The notes beneath the pieces are model-generated. The model saw only the letters and a program-made list of their open reading frames with translations, was not told where the DNA came from and searched no databases. This document shows positions 44,653-53,260 of a stretch of DNA of 64,000 nt, piece after piece. This stretch comes from JAVJSU01 sp040219275 (GTDB lineage: Bacteria > Chloroflexota > Anaerolineae > Aggregatilineales > Phototrophicaceae): assembly GCA_040219275.1 (NCBI GenBank), contig JAVJSU010000095.1, positions 1 to 64,000 of the forward strand. Reading direction: 5' to 3'. The first letter of the stretch is position 1; each line of letters begins with the position of its first letter. A program made the position numbers and the translations under genes.

Positions 44653-45551
44653 CACGCTGAATCGTCGTTTTGCGGTTGCCACGCAGGATGAAATATTCGT
44701 TCTGGTGCGTTTTCAATGACTTGGATCTCTGAAACTGTCAAATCAGTGATTCCGAGTTGTCCTCTATCGAAAATTAGCATTTGTTGTTCGTTTGGAGCAA
44801 CAACGGGTCCATAGAATATGCTGGTTAAATAATCAGTCAATTGAATAATCGAGTTATCAGTAAGATCGATCATCGAGACGCTAGAATATAAATCTCCGCT
44901 GGAATATATAATACGTTCATCAGAGAGCCAATTCAGATTTCCCACACCGACTGAGCCAAAATCACCGATAGGCACTCGCGTTCGATTAGACCCGTCAATG
45001 TTCACAATATAGAAGTCTAGCCTTGGTAGAAATAACGCAAGCTGGGGTTCACGATCTCCGCTCGACGTATAAACAATCCGCGTGCCATCAGGTGACCATG
45101 CAGGGCTGGAATTATATTGACCGCGTAATTCTGTTTCCGAGATAATGTTGGTCTCAAAAGTGGTTAAATCTACAATGACGATTCTCGTATTATCCTCAAA
45201 CACAATGTAATGTCCATCTGGCGACCATGCTGGATACCTCACAGAATGATCTATTGGAACTTCTTCACTGTGCGAGCCATCCGCATCCATGATAAACAAC
45301 CGAAACCCATGTGTATACGCGATTTGTGTGCCATCCGGCGACCATGTGGGGAAATCATCGTAATCCTCATCATTTATCGTCAGTTGCTGTAAATCCGTCC
45401 CATCAATACGCATGGTATAGATTTCCATATCACCGTCTTCTGGCGAGGCAAAGGCAATCCGTGGGGCGCAATCATCACTCGTTTCTTGAGCTACAGCACC
45501 ATCTACACCAGCAATCATGAGCAAGAAAAATATGATGACCATAATTCGCAT
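44649..45551 (-). CDS. Secreted TolB-like propeller protein
   Basis: A 300-residue protein with a signal peptide ending near GAVAQET (about residue 21). Four or more WSPDGTxIAYT units (PTWSPDGTQIAYT, PAWSPDGHYIVFE, PAWSPDGTRIVYT, FHPAWQP) indicate a six-bladed TolB/DPP-like propeller, probably periplasmic or surface-bound. Such propellers usually mediate protein binding. It is convergent with the EEP gene. The closest relative in this window is 31211. Confidence 0.8.
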   Translation of the reverse strand: MRIMVIIFFLLMIAGVDGAVAQETSDDCAPRIAFASPEDGDMEIYTMRIDGTDLQQLTINDEDYDDFPTWSPDGTQIAYTHGFRLFIMDADGSHSEEVPIDHSVRYPAWSPDGHYIVFEDNTRIVIVDLTTFETNIISETELRGQYNSSPAWSPDGTRIVYTSSGDREPQLALFLPRLDFYIVNIDGSNRTRVPIGDFGSVGVGNLNWLSDERIIYSSGDLYSSVSMIDLTDNSIIQLTDYLTSIFYGPVVAPNEQQMLIFDRGQLGITDLTVSEIQVIENAPERIFHPAWQPQNDDSAC

Positions 45552-45754
45552 AATAAAATCCTATTCAGGGTGTGTTTCTTAAATCATACCCCAAGAAAGG
45601 GAGGCTATTTATAGGCGTATTAGAAACGGTGGGCAATGATAGATTTTAGCGTTTTTTTACCTCTCGCGTTATACACTACGCCTAACAGCGGAGACTCGCG
45701 CTCCCTAAAAAGTGGCTTACAATGGAAATCAAAACCAAACAGGAGATTATCCTC

Positions 45755-45958
45755 ATGATGGACGATTTTCAGGGCAGAGGATCGACTGACCGTAGCCGCA
45801 AGGACAAAAAATGCGAGAACTGCAAGAAAAAAGGCTTTGTCAGCTATACCGGCAGTAGTGTCACGCATGGCAACATCTTCACGCCGGCATCAGATACGGA
45901 AGTTGAGCATTATTTTGAATGTACCAATTGTGGGCATGACTGGACGGAATACGCATGA
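45755..45958 (+). CDS. Small zinc-ribbon protein
   Basis: A 67-residue protein with two CxxC pairs, CENCKKKG near residue 20 and CTNCGHDW near 57, giving a zinc ribbon. The ATG at 45755 is preferred because AGGAGA lies 8 bases before it; an ATG at 45722 would add 11 residues covering that ribosome site. The role is unknown; it is similar in form to small transcription- or ribosome-associated ribbons. Confidence 0.65.
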   Translation: MMDDFQGRGSTDRSRKDKKCENCKKKGFVSYTGSSVTHGNIFTPASDTEVEHYFECTNCGHDWTEYA

Positions 45959-46040
45959 ACGGGGAAAGCATGTTTGTGACACATTCTGTCAAAAAATAAC
46001 GCGTTTCAATTCAAATGTTCAGGTTTTTTAACGCTTTTTA

Positions 46041-46075
46041 GCCTAAAAACAAACAATTCCCTAACATTTTTAGGC
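46041..46075. promoter_or_regulatory. Inverted repeat upstream of the eCIS operon
   Basis: GCCTAAAAA (46041-46049) and TTTTTAGGC (46067-46075) pair perfectly with a 17-base spacer in an A+T-rich stretch (45959-46256) that must contain the operon promoter. It may be an operator or a terminator of the upstream gene. No consensus promoter is clear. Confidence 0.4.
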
Positions 46076-46197
46076 AATATTTAGTGTAATGAAACCAAAA
46101 TCTAACCTGAATCGAGTTGCCACATTTCAGACTTGGCATAAAATGACAATACACATAACAAACAAGTAGTTCATTCAGTAAGAAAACGTTCAAGCAC

Positions 46198-46218
46198 ATG
46201 AGACAGGCTTTGTCTCAT
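46198..46218 (+). promoter_or_regulatory. 5' leader hairpin before the AAA+ gene
   Basis: ATGAGACA and TGTCTCAT form a perfect 8-base stem with a 5-base loop, 38 bases before the chosen start. It lies in the probable untranslated leader of the eCIS operon, where it could affect translation or transcript stability. Confidence 0.4.
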
Positions 46219-46256
46219 TCGCGCAGGTCGAGCTGATCGTGAGAAAGTTTGTAGTG

Positions 46257-48320
46257 ATGCAGATTGACACACTTACATATCTCCAAACAGCACTCGCTCA
46301 CATGGATGCGTTTATCCGTCAAGCGGTGCAATACGCTCAATCCAGCGGACAATTCCCCACAGATACGCTACGCGGGCTGGTTATAACAAATGATGAGGTG
46401 ACGCAAAACCTTCAACACGCGCCCTTTAACGGCTTGTGGCAGGGTGATGCTCAACGTCCCGATCTATTTGTGATCGACGATTCCGCGCCCGGCAATGATC
46501 GGCTGGTGCATATCACGCGCATCTTCAATCTCACGACGCTTGATCTCAACATCTTCCTACTCAGCCTCGCGCCCCAACTAGACCGCCGTTATGAGCGTCT
46601 TTATGCCTATTTACAGGACGACATCGCGCTGAAAACACCGACGGTCAACCTGATGATGAATTTACTCGGTAATAACGCCGATGAACGCCTCGCCGTCTGG
46701 CAACGCCTGAGCGCGGACATGCCCTTACGCAAACACGCCCTCCTCCGCACAATCACCGACAACAACGCACCGCAGGGCAGTTTTATCGCCACACAACTTT
46801 ATGGCGATCAGCGCATCGTCGATTATCTCTTTGGTGGCAACACGTCGGATGCCCGCATCAGTGACACGGTGAGTTTCGTTCAGCCGGATGCGACCTATGA
46901 TCGTGAATATGCCGCCGATCCTGCCATACTCAATCCGCCGGATGTGCCGATTGTGTTTATGGAAGGCAAAAGTGGGCTAGGGCGTAAGCAAGCCGCTTAT
47001 AAACTCGCGGACGCGCATCGCCTGCCATTACTTGAAATCAACCTTGCACGGTTAAATGCGCTCGAACTCAACATCAAACAGGCGTGGACGCTGGCATGGC
47101 GTGAAGCATGGCTGAATGGGTCTGCGCTCATACTCAGCCATTGGGAAAGCATCTTAGACGAAAACGATCATCCGCCGGAAAGTTTGTGGGATGACCTGAT
47201 TTCCTACCCGTATCCGGTGTTTATTTGTGCCGCCACCACATGGGAACCGACTACAACGTCGCGTCAACGTCGTTTGTTACGCTGGAAGTTTGCTTCTCCG
47301 CAATATGACGAGCGTCGTACATTGTGGGAGCAAGCCCTCACGGAACACAACGTCACGCTACACAAAGGCGAACTCGCGCGCATCGTCACCAAATTTCGCT
47401 TCACTCCGGCGCAGATCAAACGCGCCGTCCTAACCGCCGCCGATCTCGCGGTCACGCAGGGCAGGGTGATTGATGCGGATTTGCTCTATGCAGGCGCACA
47501 GGCACATTCGACTTTGCGCCTCGGACGGTTAGCCCGACAGGTAGAAACGCGCCATACATGGGATGATTTGATCTTGCCGGAAGACCACATCACGCAATTA
47601 CGCGAACTGCGTACCCGTGCAGAAAATGTGCATCTCGTGCAGGATATCTGGGGATTCGGGCAGAAAGTCGCGCCGAGACCGGGCATCAGTGCCTTGTTTG
47701 CGGGTGAAAGTGGCACGGGTAAAACCATGTCTGCGGAAGTCATCGCCCGTGATCTCGGATTGCTCATGTATAAAATCGACCTGAGCGCCGTCGTCAGCAA
47801 ATATATCGGCGAAACCGAGAAGAACCTGAGCGTGATCTTCGAGGAAGCGCAGGCGAGTAGCGCCATTCTCTTCTTCGATGAAGCCGACGCGCTCTTCGGC
47901 AAACGCTCTGAAGTCAAAGATGCGCGGGATCGTTACGCCAATATTGAGACGGCGTATCTGCTCCAACAGATCGAAGATTACGACGGGGTCGCCATTTTAG
48001 CGACCAACTTGCGCCAGAATCTCGATGAAGCCTTCACCCGTCGGCTGGATTTCGTCATCACCTATCCTTTTCCAGATACCGACTCCCGTAAGCGCATCTG
48101 GGAACGGCATTTCCCGCAAGAAGTGCCACTGGCGAAAGATATTGACCTGTTCTACATCGCAGACCGTTTCCCGCTATCCGGCGGCAATATCCGTAACGCG
48201 GCGCTGGCATCCGCTTATCTGGCGGCGGCGGATGGGCGCGTCATCACGACAGAGCATATCTTCGCGGCAATCCGGCGCGAGCATCAAAAAATGGGTCGCC
48301 TGACGATGGGCGAGTTTTGA
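46257..48320 (+). CDS. eCIS AAA+ ATPase (Afp15/Pvc15-like)
   Basis: A 687-residue cytoplasmic ATPase, a core component of extracellular contractile injection systems thought to help particle assembly. The N-terminal half has a degenerate AAA module (EGKSGLGRKQ in place of a Walker A near residue 236). The C-terminal AAA+ module is complete: AGESGTGKTM near 482, Walker B ILFFDEADALFG near 536, sensor/ATN stretch ILATNLRQNLDEAFTRRLDF with Arg fingers near 580, and a lid ending in SGGNIRNAALASAYLA. A GTG at 46239 is an alternative start; the ATG at 46257 has GAGAAAG upstream. First gene of the structural operon. Confidence 0.9.
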   Translation: MQIDTLTYLQTALAHMDAFIRQAVQYAQSSGQFPTDTLRGLVITNDEVTQNLQHAPFNGLWQGDAQRPDLFVIDDSAPGNDRLVHITRIFNLTTLDLNIFLLSLAPQLDRRYERLYAYLQDDIALKTPTVNLMMNLLGNNADERLAVWQRLSADMPLRKHALLRTITDNNAPQGSFIATQLYGDQRIVDYLFGGNTSDARISDTVSFVQPDATYDREYAADPAILNPPDVPIVFMEGKSGLGRKQAAYKLADAHRLPLLEINLARLNALELNIKQAWTLAWREAWLNGSALILSHWESILDENDHPPESLWDDLISYPYPVFICAATTWEPTTTSRQRRLLRWKFASPQYDERRTLWEQALTEHNVTLHKGELARIVTKFRFTPAQIKRAVLTAADLAVTQGRVIDADLLYAGAQAHSTLRLGRLARQVETRHTWDDLILPEDHITQLRELRTRAENVHLVQDIWGFGQKVAPRPGISALFAGESGTGKTMSAEVIARDLGLLMYKIDLSAVVSKYIGETEKNLSVIFEEAQASSAILFFDEADALFGKRSEVKDARDRYANIETAYLLQQIEDYDGVAILATNLRQNLDEAFTRRLDFVITYPFPDTDSRKRIWERHFPQEVPLAKDIDLFYIADRFPLSGGNIRNAALASAYLAAADGRVITTEHIFAAIRREHQKMGRLTMGEF

Positions 48321-48478
48321 GGGAAGGTTGAGATGATAGATATTAGATACGAGATAATAGATTTTAGACCAGAGATTTTAGACATAGATATTAGTGCGTT
48401 AAAAAATTACGGCGGATGAGCACATTGGCTCATCCCTACTGAAAACTGAAAACTGATAACTGTTTACTAAGGACTACC

Positions 48479-49294
48479 ATGTTGCACGATCTTGATAAAA
48501 CGCTAGAAAACATGCTCATCGAGCAGGGCAAACTGGATCGCAACGAAATTGATCTGTCTTTTGACCAACCGAACGGCGAATGGTCGTCGCAAATTAACCG
48601 CCCGACCATCAATTGCTGGTGCTTCGACTTGCGCGAAAATACAAAACTGCGCAATATGGATATACGGCACAATTTGCAAGGCATGGATAAAAGCCGCTTA
48701 AATGCCGGAGATCGCAACGGACGCTCTGCCCAGCTTGCTTTGCCTCCCATGCGCCTTGACCTGAGTTATCTCGTTACCGCATGGGCGAGAAAAACCGAAG
48801 ATGAACACCGCTTACTCTGGCGGGCGCTGGCGGTTTTCGCCCACACAGCATTGCTACAGCCGGAAAATTGTTACGGCACGATGCGCGACCAACCTTATGA
48901 AATCCCCATCAAAGTGGCGCAGATGGGGGAAACGCTCAACAGCTTTACGGATTTGTGGAGCGTATTAGATAACCAGATGCGTCTGGGCTTTACCCTGAAC
49001 CTCACCGTAGCACTCGATCTCGAACGGACGTTGGATGTACCGTTCGCGCTCGAAACGATCATCACAGTGGGGCAGAGTAGCGATACCAGAACGCGTGAGA
49101 TGGCTCCTGATATGGAGATTTTGCGACGGGGCGAGATCGTCGAGGATGACGAGATCGTACAGCATGAGGCACGGGCGACCCGCGATGCACGCGATTATGA
49201 GCGTGGCAAAAGACGCGACTTCGACGATTCGGACGATGAAGAGTCCGCCAGCCAATCCAGCATTATTGATACATGGCTCGACCAAAGCGAATAA
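48479..49294 (+). CDS. DUF4255 protein, eCIS tail terminator-like (Afp16/Pvc16-like)
   Basis: A 271-residue protein. The N-terminal DUF4255/Pvc16_N region (about 1-190) has LDKTLENMLIEQG, PTINCWCFDLREN and LDLSYLVTAWA, expected for the protein that caps the tube and sheath and fixes length. Residues about 200-271 are an acidic, Arg/Asp/Ser-rich tail longer than in many relatives. It lies between the ATPase and sheath genes, the usual neighbourhood in eCIS loci. The 158-base gap before it contains low-complexity ATTAGAT and AAACTG repeats. Confidence 0.85.
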   Translation: MLHDLDKTLENMLIEQGKLDRNEIDLSFDQPNGEWSSQINRPTINCWCFDLRENTKLRNMDIRHNLQGMDKSRLNAGDRNGRSAQLALPPMRLDLSYLVTAWARKTEDEHRLLWRALAVFAHTALLQPENCYGTMRDQPYEIPIKVAQMGETLNSFTDLWSVLDNQMRLGFTLNLTVALDLERTLDVPFALETIITVGQSSDTRTREMAPDMEILRRGEIVEDDEIVQHEARATRDARDYERGKRRDFDDSDDEESASQSSIIDTWLDQSE

Positions 49295-49318
49295 ATTACG
49301 AAAAGATAGGAGTTTCTT

Positions 49319-51007
49319 ATGCCAAGCTACAAATCACCCGGCGTTTATATGGAAGAGGTAGATCGCGGGACGAAGCCCATCGAAGCTGTTGGTACAGCGG
49401 TGGCATCGTTCATCGGCTACACCGAAAAAGCTGAAGAAGTCCGTTTGCGTCCCGTCACCGACGACGACGGAATGCCGATCATGAATCAAGAAACCGGCGA
49501 ACCGCAGATGGAAGAAGTGGTTGAATCCCTGCTGGGTAAGCCCTCTCTCGTCACCAATTGGAGCCAATATCTCGCCCGATTCGGTGGCTTCGTTAAAGGC
49601 GTATACACACCGGATGCGGTCTATGGCTATTTCGCCAATGGTGGCGGACGCTGTTATGTCGTCAGCCTCAAGACCGTCGGCGAAACCGCAGATCCGGCGA
49701 TGGCTACTCCGGCAGAAGTTTCGGTTTCCAGTAGCGATGATAAATCCACCAAATTGCTGACCTTCGCCGCCAAAAAAGGTGGTAAGGGCGGTAACAATTT
49801 GCGCGTGGAAATCAAGCCGGAAGAGGACTCAGGCTCAAAATCAACCCCTGCGAAAGCCTCTACAACGGCTGATTCACCCTCAACAAGTAGCGACACAGGC
49901 GGCACATTCAAATTAGTCATTAGCCAATCCGGTAAGCCAGTGGAAGAATTTGAGGGTCTCACAACCGGCAAAGGCACGAAAAATGTCGCCACCGTGTTAA
50001 AAACACAATCCAGACTGGTGGATGTGAAGTTGGTTGGCAAGGCGGATCTTGTCCCGGCGGCGGGCACCTATTCCATGACCGGCGGCGATGTCAAGACAAC
50101 CAGCGTCACCGTGCGCGATTATGAAGGTGATGTCGCCAAACGGCAGGGCATTGGCGGGTTAGAACCGCTGGAAGATGTCACCATGATCTGCGTCCCTGAT
50201 CTGATGGCGAGCTATCAGGCAGGCGAACTCGACCTCAAAGGTGTGCAGGCGGTTCAGCAATCCATTATCACCTATTGCGAACGCGTTAAATATTGCTTCG
50301 CCATTCTGGATACCCCGCCGAACTTGATGCCACAGGAAGCCAAACAATGGCGCTTGGAAGTCAATTTCGATAGCTCCCGTGCGGCGATGTATTATCCGTG
50401 GATCGAAACGGCAGATCGCACAGGTTCTAATGGGCGCACCCGCACCATTCCGCCGTGTGGTCATGTTGCGGGGATTTTCGCCCGTACCGATGAAACACGC
50501 GGTGTCCACAAAGCCCCCGCCAACGAAGTCATCCGTGATGCGCTCGGCTTGGAGGTGCAAATCACCAAAGGCGAACAGGATGAACTGAATCCCATCGGTG
50601 TGAACGCCATCCGTGCCTTCCCCGGACGCGGCATCCGAATCTGGGGTGCGCGTACCCTGTCCAGCGATCCATCATGGCGCTATATCAACGTGCGCCGTCT
50701 GTTCAGCATGATCGAACAGAGCATTGCCAACGGCACGCAATGGGTCGTGTTTGAACCGAATGACTCCAACCTGTGGGCGCGGGTTGAACGTGATATCACC
50801 TCGTTCTTGAAGGTCATCTGGCGCACAGGGGCGTTATTCGGCACCACGCCTGACCAGGCCTTTTATGTGAAATGTGACGAAGAAACCAATCCGCCGGAAC
50901 TGCGTGATCTCGGACAGATGCGCGTGGAAATCGGCATGTCGCCGGTCAAACCCGCTGAATTCGTGATCTTCAGCGTCAGCCAATGGGCGGGACCGGACGC
51001 GGAATAG
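49319..51007 (+). CDS. eCIS contractile sheath protein
   Basis: A 562-residue tail sheath protein; it polymerises around the tube and contracts to drive it into the target. Family features: MPSYKSPGVYMEEVDRGTKPI at the start, VASFIGYTEKA, a variable outer domain including a Ser/Thr-rich loop (about 172-198), and the conserved C-terminal domain with NPIGVNAIRAFPGRGIRIWG, SSDPSWRYINVRRLF and a final IGMSPVKPAEFVIFSVSQW. Only one sheath gene is seen, whereas Afp and PVC encode three. AGGAG precedes the ATG. Confidence 0.95.
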   Translation: MPSYKSPGVYMEEVDRGTKPIEAVGTAVASFIGYTEKAEEVRLRPVTDDDGMPIMNQETGEPQMEEVVESLLGKPSLVTNWSQYLARFGGFVKGVYTPDAVYGYFANGGGRCYVVSLKTVGETADPAMATPAEVSVSSSDDKSTKLLTFAAKKGGKGGNNLRVEIKPEEDSGSKSTPAKASTTADSPSTSSDTGGTFKLVISQSGKPVEEFEGLTTGKGTKNVATVLKTQSRLVDVKLVGKADLVPAAGTYSMTGGDVKTTSVTVRDYEGDVAKRQGIGGLEPLEDVTMICVPDLMASYQAGELDLKGVQAVQQSIITYCERVKYCFAILDTPPNLMPQEAKQWRLEVNFDSSRAAMYYPWIETADRTGSNGRTRTIPPCGHVAGIFARTDETRGVHKAPANEVIRDALGLEVQITKGEQDELNPIGVNAIRAFPGRGIRIWGARTLSSDPSWRYINVRRLFSMIEQSIANGTQWVVFEPNDSNLWARVERDITSFLKVIWRTGALFGTTPDQAFYVKCDEETNPPELRDLGQMRVEIGMSPVKPAEFVIFSVSQWAGPDAE

Positions 51008-51015
51008 GAGCAAAC

Positions 51016-51114
51016 CCTCACCCTAAATCCCTCTCCCATAAAAGGAGAGGGACTTGCCAACCCGTTATAGCTCCCCCTCGCCCCTTGTGGGAGAGGGGGC
51101 TGGGGGGTGAGGGA
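51016..51114. repeat. Dispersed palindromic repeat family B, full copy
   Basis: CCCTCACCC at the left pairs with GGGTGAGGG at the right, enclosing CTCTCCCATAAAAGGAGAG and CCCCCTCGCCCCTTGTGGGA hairpins. Near-identical to 61120-61219. It lies between the sheath and tube genes inside the eCIS operon, where it could weaken read-through or process the mRNA. Confidence 0.8.
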
Positions 51115-51222
51115 AAAAACACAAAATCCCGCACCCGAAACAGTTGCGGTTTAGGCGCAATTATCGTTTAATGATAAGTACAAACACACGTCAAACGTGA
51201 GTGAACAGCAAGGAGCAATCAA

Positions 51223-51669
51223 ATGGCAGTTCGTGATAGTGATCCGCTTGTAGGCTTTCATTTTGCACTCGAATTTCAGGGGCAGGTGGGCGGCTATTTT
51301 ACTGAATGTGGTGGCTTAGGCTCGGAGCATGAAGTCATCGAACACAAAGTGGTGGATGCCAAAGGGCGCGACATCATCCAGAAGATTCCCGGACGCATGA
51401 AATATCAGGACATCAGTTTGAAGCGCGGTATTACCAAAGAGATGGACGTTTGGGATTGGCGTAAATTAGTAGAAAATGGCGATGTAGAAGGCGCACGTCG
51501 TAATGGCTCTGTCGTGATGTTTGACCAGAACTTAAAAGAGGTCGCCCGCTGGAATTTTGAACGTGCGTGGCCCCTTAAAGTGACCGGTCCACAACTGCAA
51601 GCCGATTCAAATGCTTTCGGTGTGGAAGAAATTGTCATCTGCCACGAAGGTATCGAACGCGTCAAATAA
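51223..51669 (+). CDS. eCIS inner tube protein 1 (gp19/Hcp-like)
   Basis: A 148-residue phage tail tube family protein. It begins with DPLVGFHFALEFQGQVGGYFTE, keeps the CGGLGSEHEVIEHK and ISLKRGIT stretches, and ends with RAWPLKVTGPQLQADSNAFGVEEIVICHEGIERV, as in Afp1/Pvc1-type major tube subunits. It stacks as hexameric rings inside the sheath. AAGGAG lies 8 bases upstream. It is a paralogue of 52508. Confidence 0.93.
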   Translation: MAVRDSDPLVGFHFALEFQGQVGGYFTECGGLGSEHEVIEHKVVDAKGRDIIQKIPGRMKYQDISLKRGITKEMDVWDWRKLVENGDVEGARRNGSVVMFDQNLKEVARWNFERAWPLKVTGPQLQADSNAFGVEEIVICHEGIERVK

Positions 51670-51783
51670 ATGACGTGATGTACTTGATGCGGAACGTGAC
51701 AGATGATGAGAAATTGGATGTTTTTCACGTAGGGCGCACAAATCGGTCTGTATTAGAGTGAATGTGGATTTAGAACGAAGTCG

Positions 51784-51815
51784 TCGTAGGGGCGACCTGA
51801 CAGGTCGCCCTTACA
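51784..51815. repeat. Short hairpin repeat (GTAGGGGCGACCTG family)
   Basis: GGGCGACCTGACAGGTCGCCC forms a perfect hairpin with a tiny loop. Relatives are at 53185-53217 and 55514-55538, and a looser one at 13011-13052. It fills the gap between tube 1 and the chaperone gene. Confidence 0.65.
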
Positions 51816-51879
51816 ATAGAGTTACCGTGAGTGTATTTCTACAAACCAGTTTTCTAGCACTAAACAATAACGGGCAACC

Positions 51880-52242
51880 ATGCAAACACAGTACGAATTC
51901 ACACTCCCACGCGGGTATTTAGACCCCAACGGAGTTCTACACAAGCAGGGCAGGATGAGATTGGCGACAGTGATGGATGAAATCGCGCCGCTGAGTGACG
52001 CACGCGTGCAACACAACGAAGCCTATCTCGCGTTGATCCTGCTCTCCGGTGTCATCACACAACTCGGCTCCTATACCCAGATCACGCCGCGGATGCTCGA
52101 AGATTTCTTCGCCGCCGATATTATTTTTTTGCAGGATTTTTATAGCCTCATCAACGGATTGGACGCGCCAAGCGTGTTTTCAGTGGCATGTCCAAATTGC
52201 AATCATCTGTTCCGTGTAGAAATGCCCACAGGTGAAGCGTAA
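51880..52242 (+). CDS. T4 gp51-like baseplate hub assembly chaperone
   Basis: A 120-residue protein. The pattern EFTLPRGYLDPNGVLHKQGR, MRLATVMDEIAPLSDARVQ, AYLALILLSGVITQLG and FFAADIIFLQDFYSLINGL matches small proteins of eCIS and phage clusters annotated as T4-type baseplate hub assembly chaperones. A CPNCNHLF motif near the C-terminus gives half a zinc site. It is placed between the two tube genes, as expected. It is needed for assembly rather than being a particle component in T4; here that is inferred. Confidence 0.75.
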   Translation: MQTQYEFTLPRGYLDPNGVLHKQGRMRLATVMDEIAPLSDARVQHNEAYLALILLSGVITQLGSYTQITPRMLEDFFAADIIFLQDFYSLINGLDAPSVFSVACPNCNHLFRVEMPTGEA

Positions 52243-52324
52243 AATCGCGCCTCACCAGCTATCATCCACCCACCAATGGGCAGTCGCTATGTCGCTAAAT
52301 GTCACTCAATAAGGAAGCCAGTCA

Positions 52325-52504
52325 ATGAGCGAACCACCGCAGGACAGCCGCAACGCAGAAATTAACGCACTCATCACGGCGGCGAAAACCGATAAAAAAG
52401 CCTACGCCAAATTGGTGGAAGCGCTGACGGATCGCGTGTGGTCACTGTGGCGGGAAGAAATGCGACTCGGTCAGATCAGACGTGGGGGATCATCACGGAG
52501 GTAA
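52325..52504 (+). CDS. Small eCIS-locus protein, Afp6/Pvc6-like position
   Basis: A 59-residue helical protein beginning MSEPPQDSRN with a basic C-terminus (VWSLWREEMRLGQIRRGG). AAGGAAG lies 8 bases before the ATG, and the stop is 3 bases before the next ATG. Small proteins of this size lie between the chaperone and second tube gene in related clusters. Function is unknown. Confidence 0.65.
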   Translation: MSEPPQDSRNAEINALITAAKTDKKAYAKLVEALTDRVWSLWREEMRLGQIRRGGSSRR

Positions 52505-52507
52505 ACC

Positions 52508-52951
52508 ATGCCAAGAACAGGCGCACCCATAGAAATTCATCCCAGTTTTCGCTTTGCTGTCAAAATAGACAACATCAATTACGCCGCGTTCACTGAATGC
52601 ACCCTGCCGAATTTACAGGTGGAGACGCAGGACATCAAAGAGGGCGGACAAAACGAATATGTCCATAAGTTGCCGGTACGCGTCAATGTCGGGACGATTA
52701 CCTTACGGCATGGCATCACCAAAGATTTTGAATTGCTGAACTGGTATATTCAGGTGTTGCAGGGCGAAATTGAAAAAGCGACCCGCACCGTCGAAGTGGT
52801 CATGTATGGCACAGATTTAAAGCCGCTTTCAACATGGATGTTTGAGCGTGCCTATCCCGTAAAATGGAGCGGTCCGACCCTCAAAACCGCCGATCAAGCA
52901 TTGGCAATCGAGGTACTCGAACTCGCCCATCACGGCTTTGTCATTAAGTAG
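52508..52951 (+). CDS. eCIS tube protein 2 (tube initiator-like, Afp5/Pvc5 type)
   Basis: A 147-residue tail tube family protein: HPSFRFAVKIDNINYAAFTE at the start, VNVGTITLRHGITKDFELLN, and the end RAYPVKWSGPTLKTADQALAIEVLELAHHG. It is a diverged paralogue of 51223. In Afp/PVC the second tube protein forms the ring that joins the spike to the tube. The start follows CACGGAGG and is coupled to the previous gene. Confidence 0.9.
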   Translation: MPRTGAPIEIHPSFRFAVKIDNINYAAFTECTLPNLQVETQDIKEGGQNEYVHKLPVRVNVGTITLRHGITKDFELLNWYIQVLQGEIEKATRTVEVVMYGTDLKPLSTWMFERAYPVKWSGPTLKTADQALAIEVLELAHHGFVIK

Positions 52952-53020
52952 CTGGCACATTAACCGCGGACGACCTTTAGGGGCGTGTTGCAAGGTTGTA
53001 AAAGTGGCTTGACGAAACCG

Positions 53021-53158
53021 CATTGGGCTGAAACCCCAATGCTAAGATGAATTTAGAAACCCCACTGAAGTGGGCTATTTTCACAGATGTAAGGGAAGAA
53101 CAGCCTGCTTCAGCAGGGTTTCACACTAACGTAGCCAATGGGTTTCAGCCATTGGCGG
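53021..53158. repeat. Multi-hairpin dispersed repeat, copy 4, plus GGGCGACC hairpin
   Basis: Same three-hairpin plan as 21998-22134 and closest to it (CCCCACTGAAGTGGG, CCTGCTTCAGCAGGG, GCCAATGGGTTTCAGCCATTGGC). A hairpin of the GGGCGACCTG family, with a GGTTCATAGAACC insert, follows at 53185-53217. The 52952-53260 gap holds nothing else. Confidence 0.8.
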
Positions 53159-53260
53159 CACGGCACAACTTTGAAACAAAGCAGGGGCGACCTGCCAGGT
53201 TCATAGAACCTGGTCGCCCAAGAAAATGAACGAAAACTAAGATTCACAAGGCTAACTATC

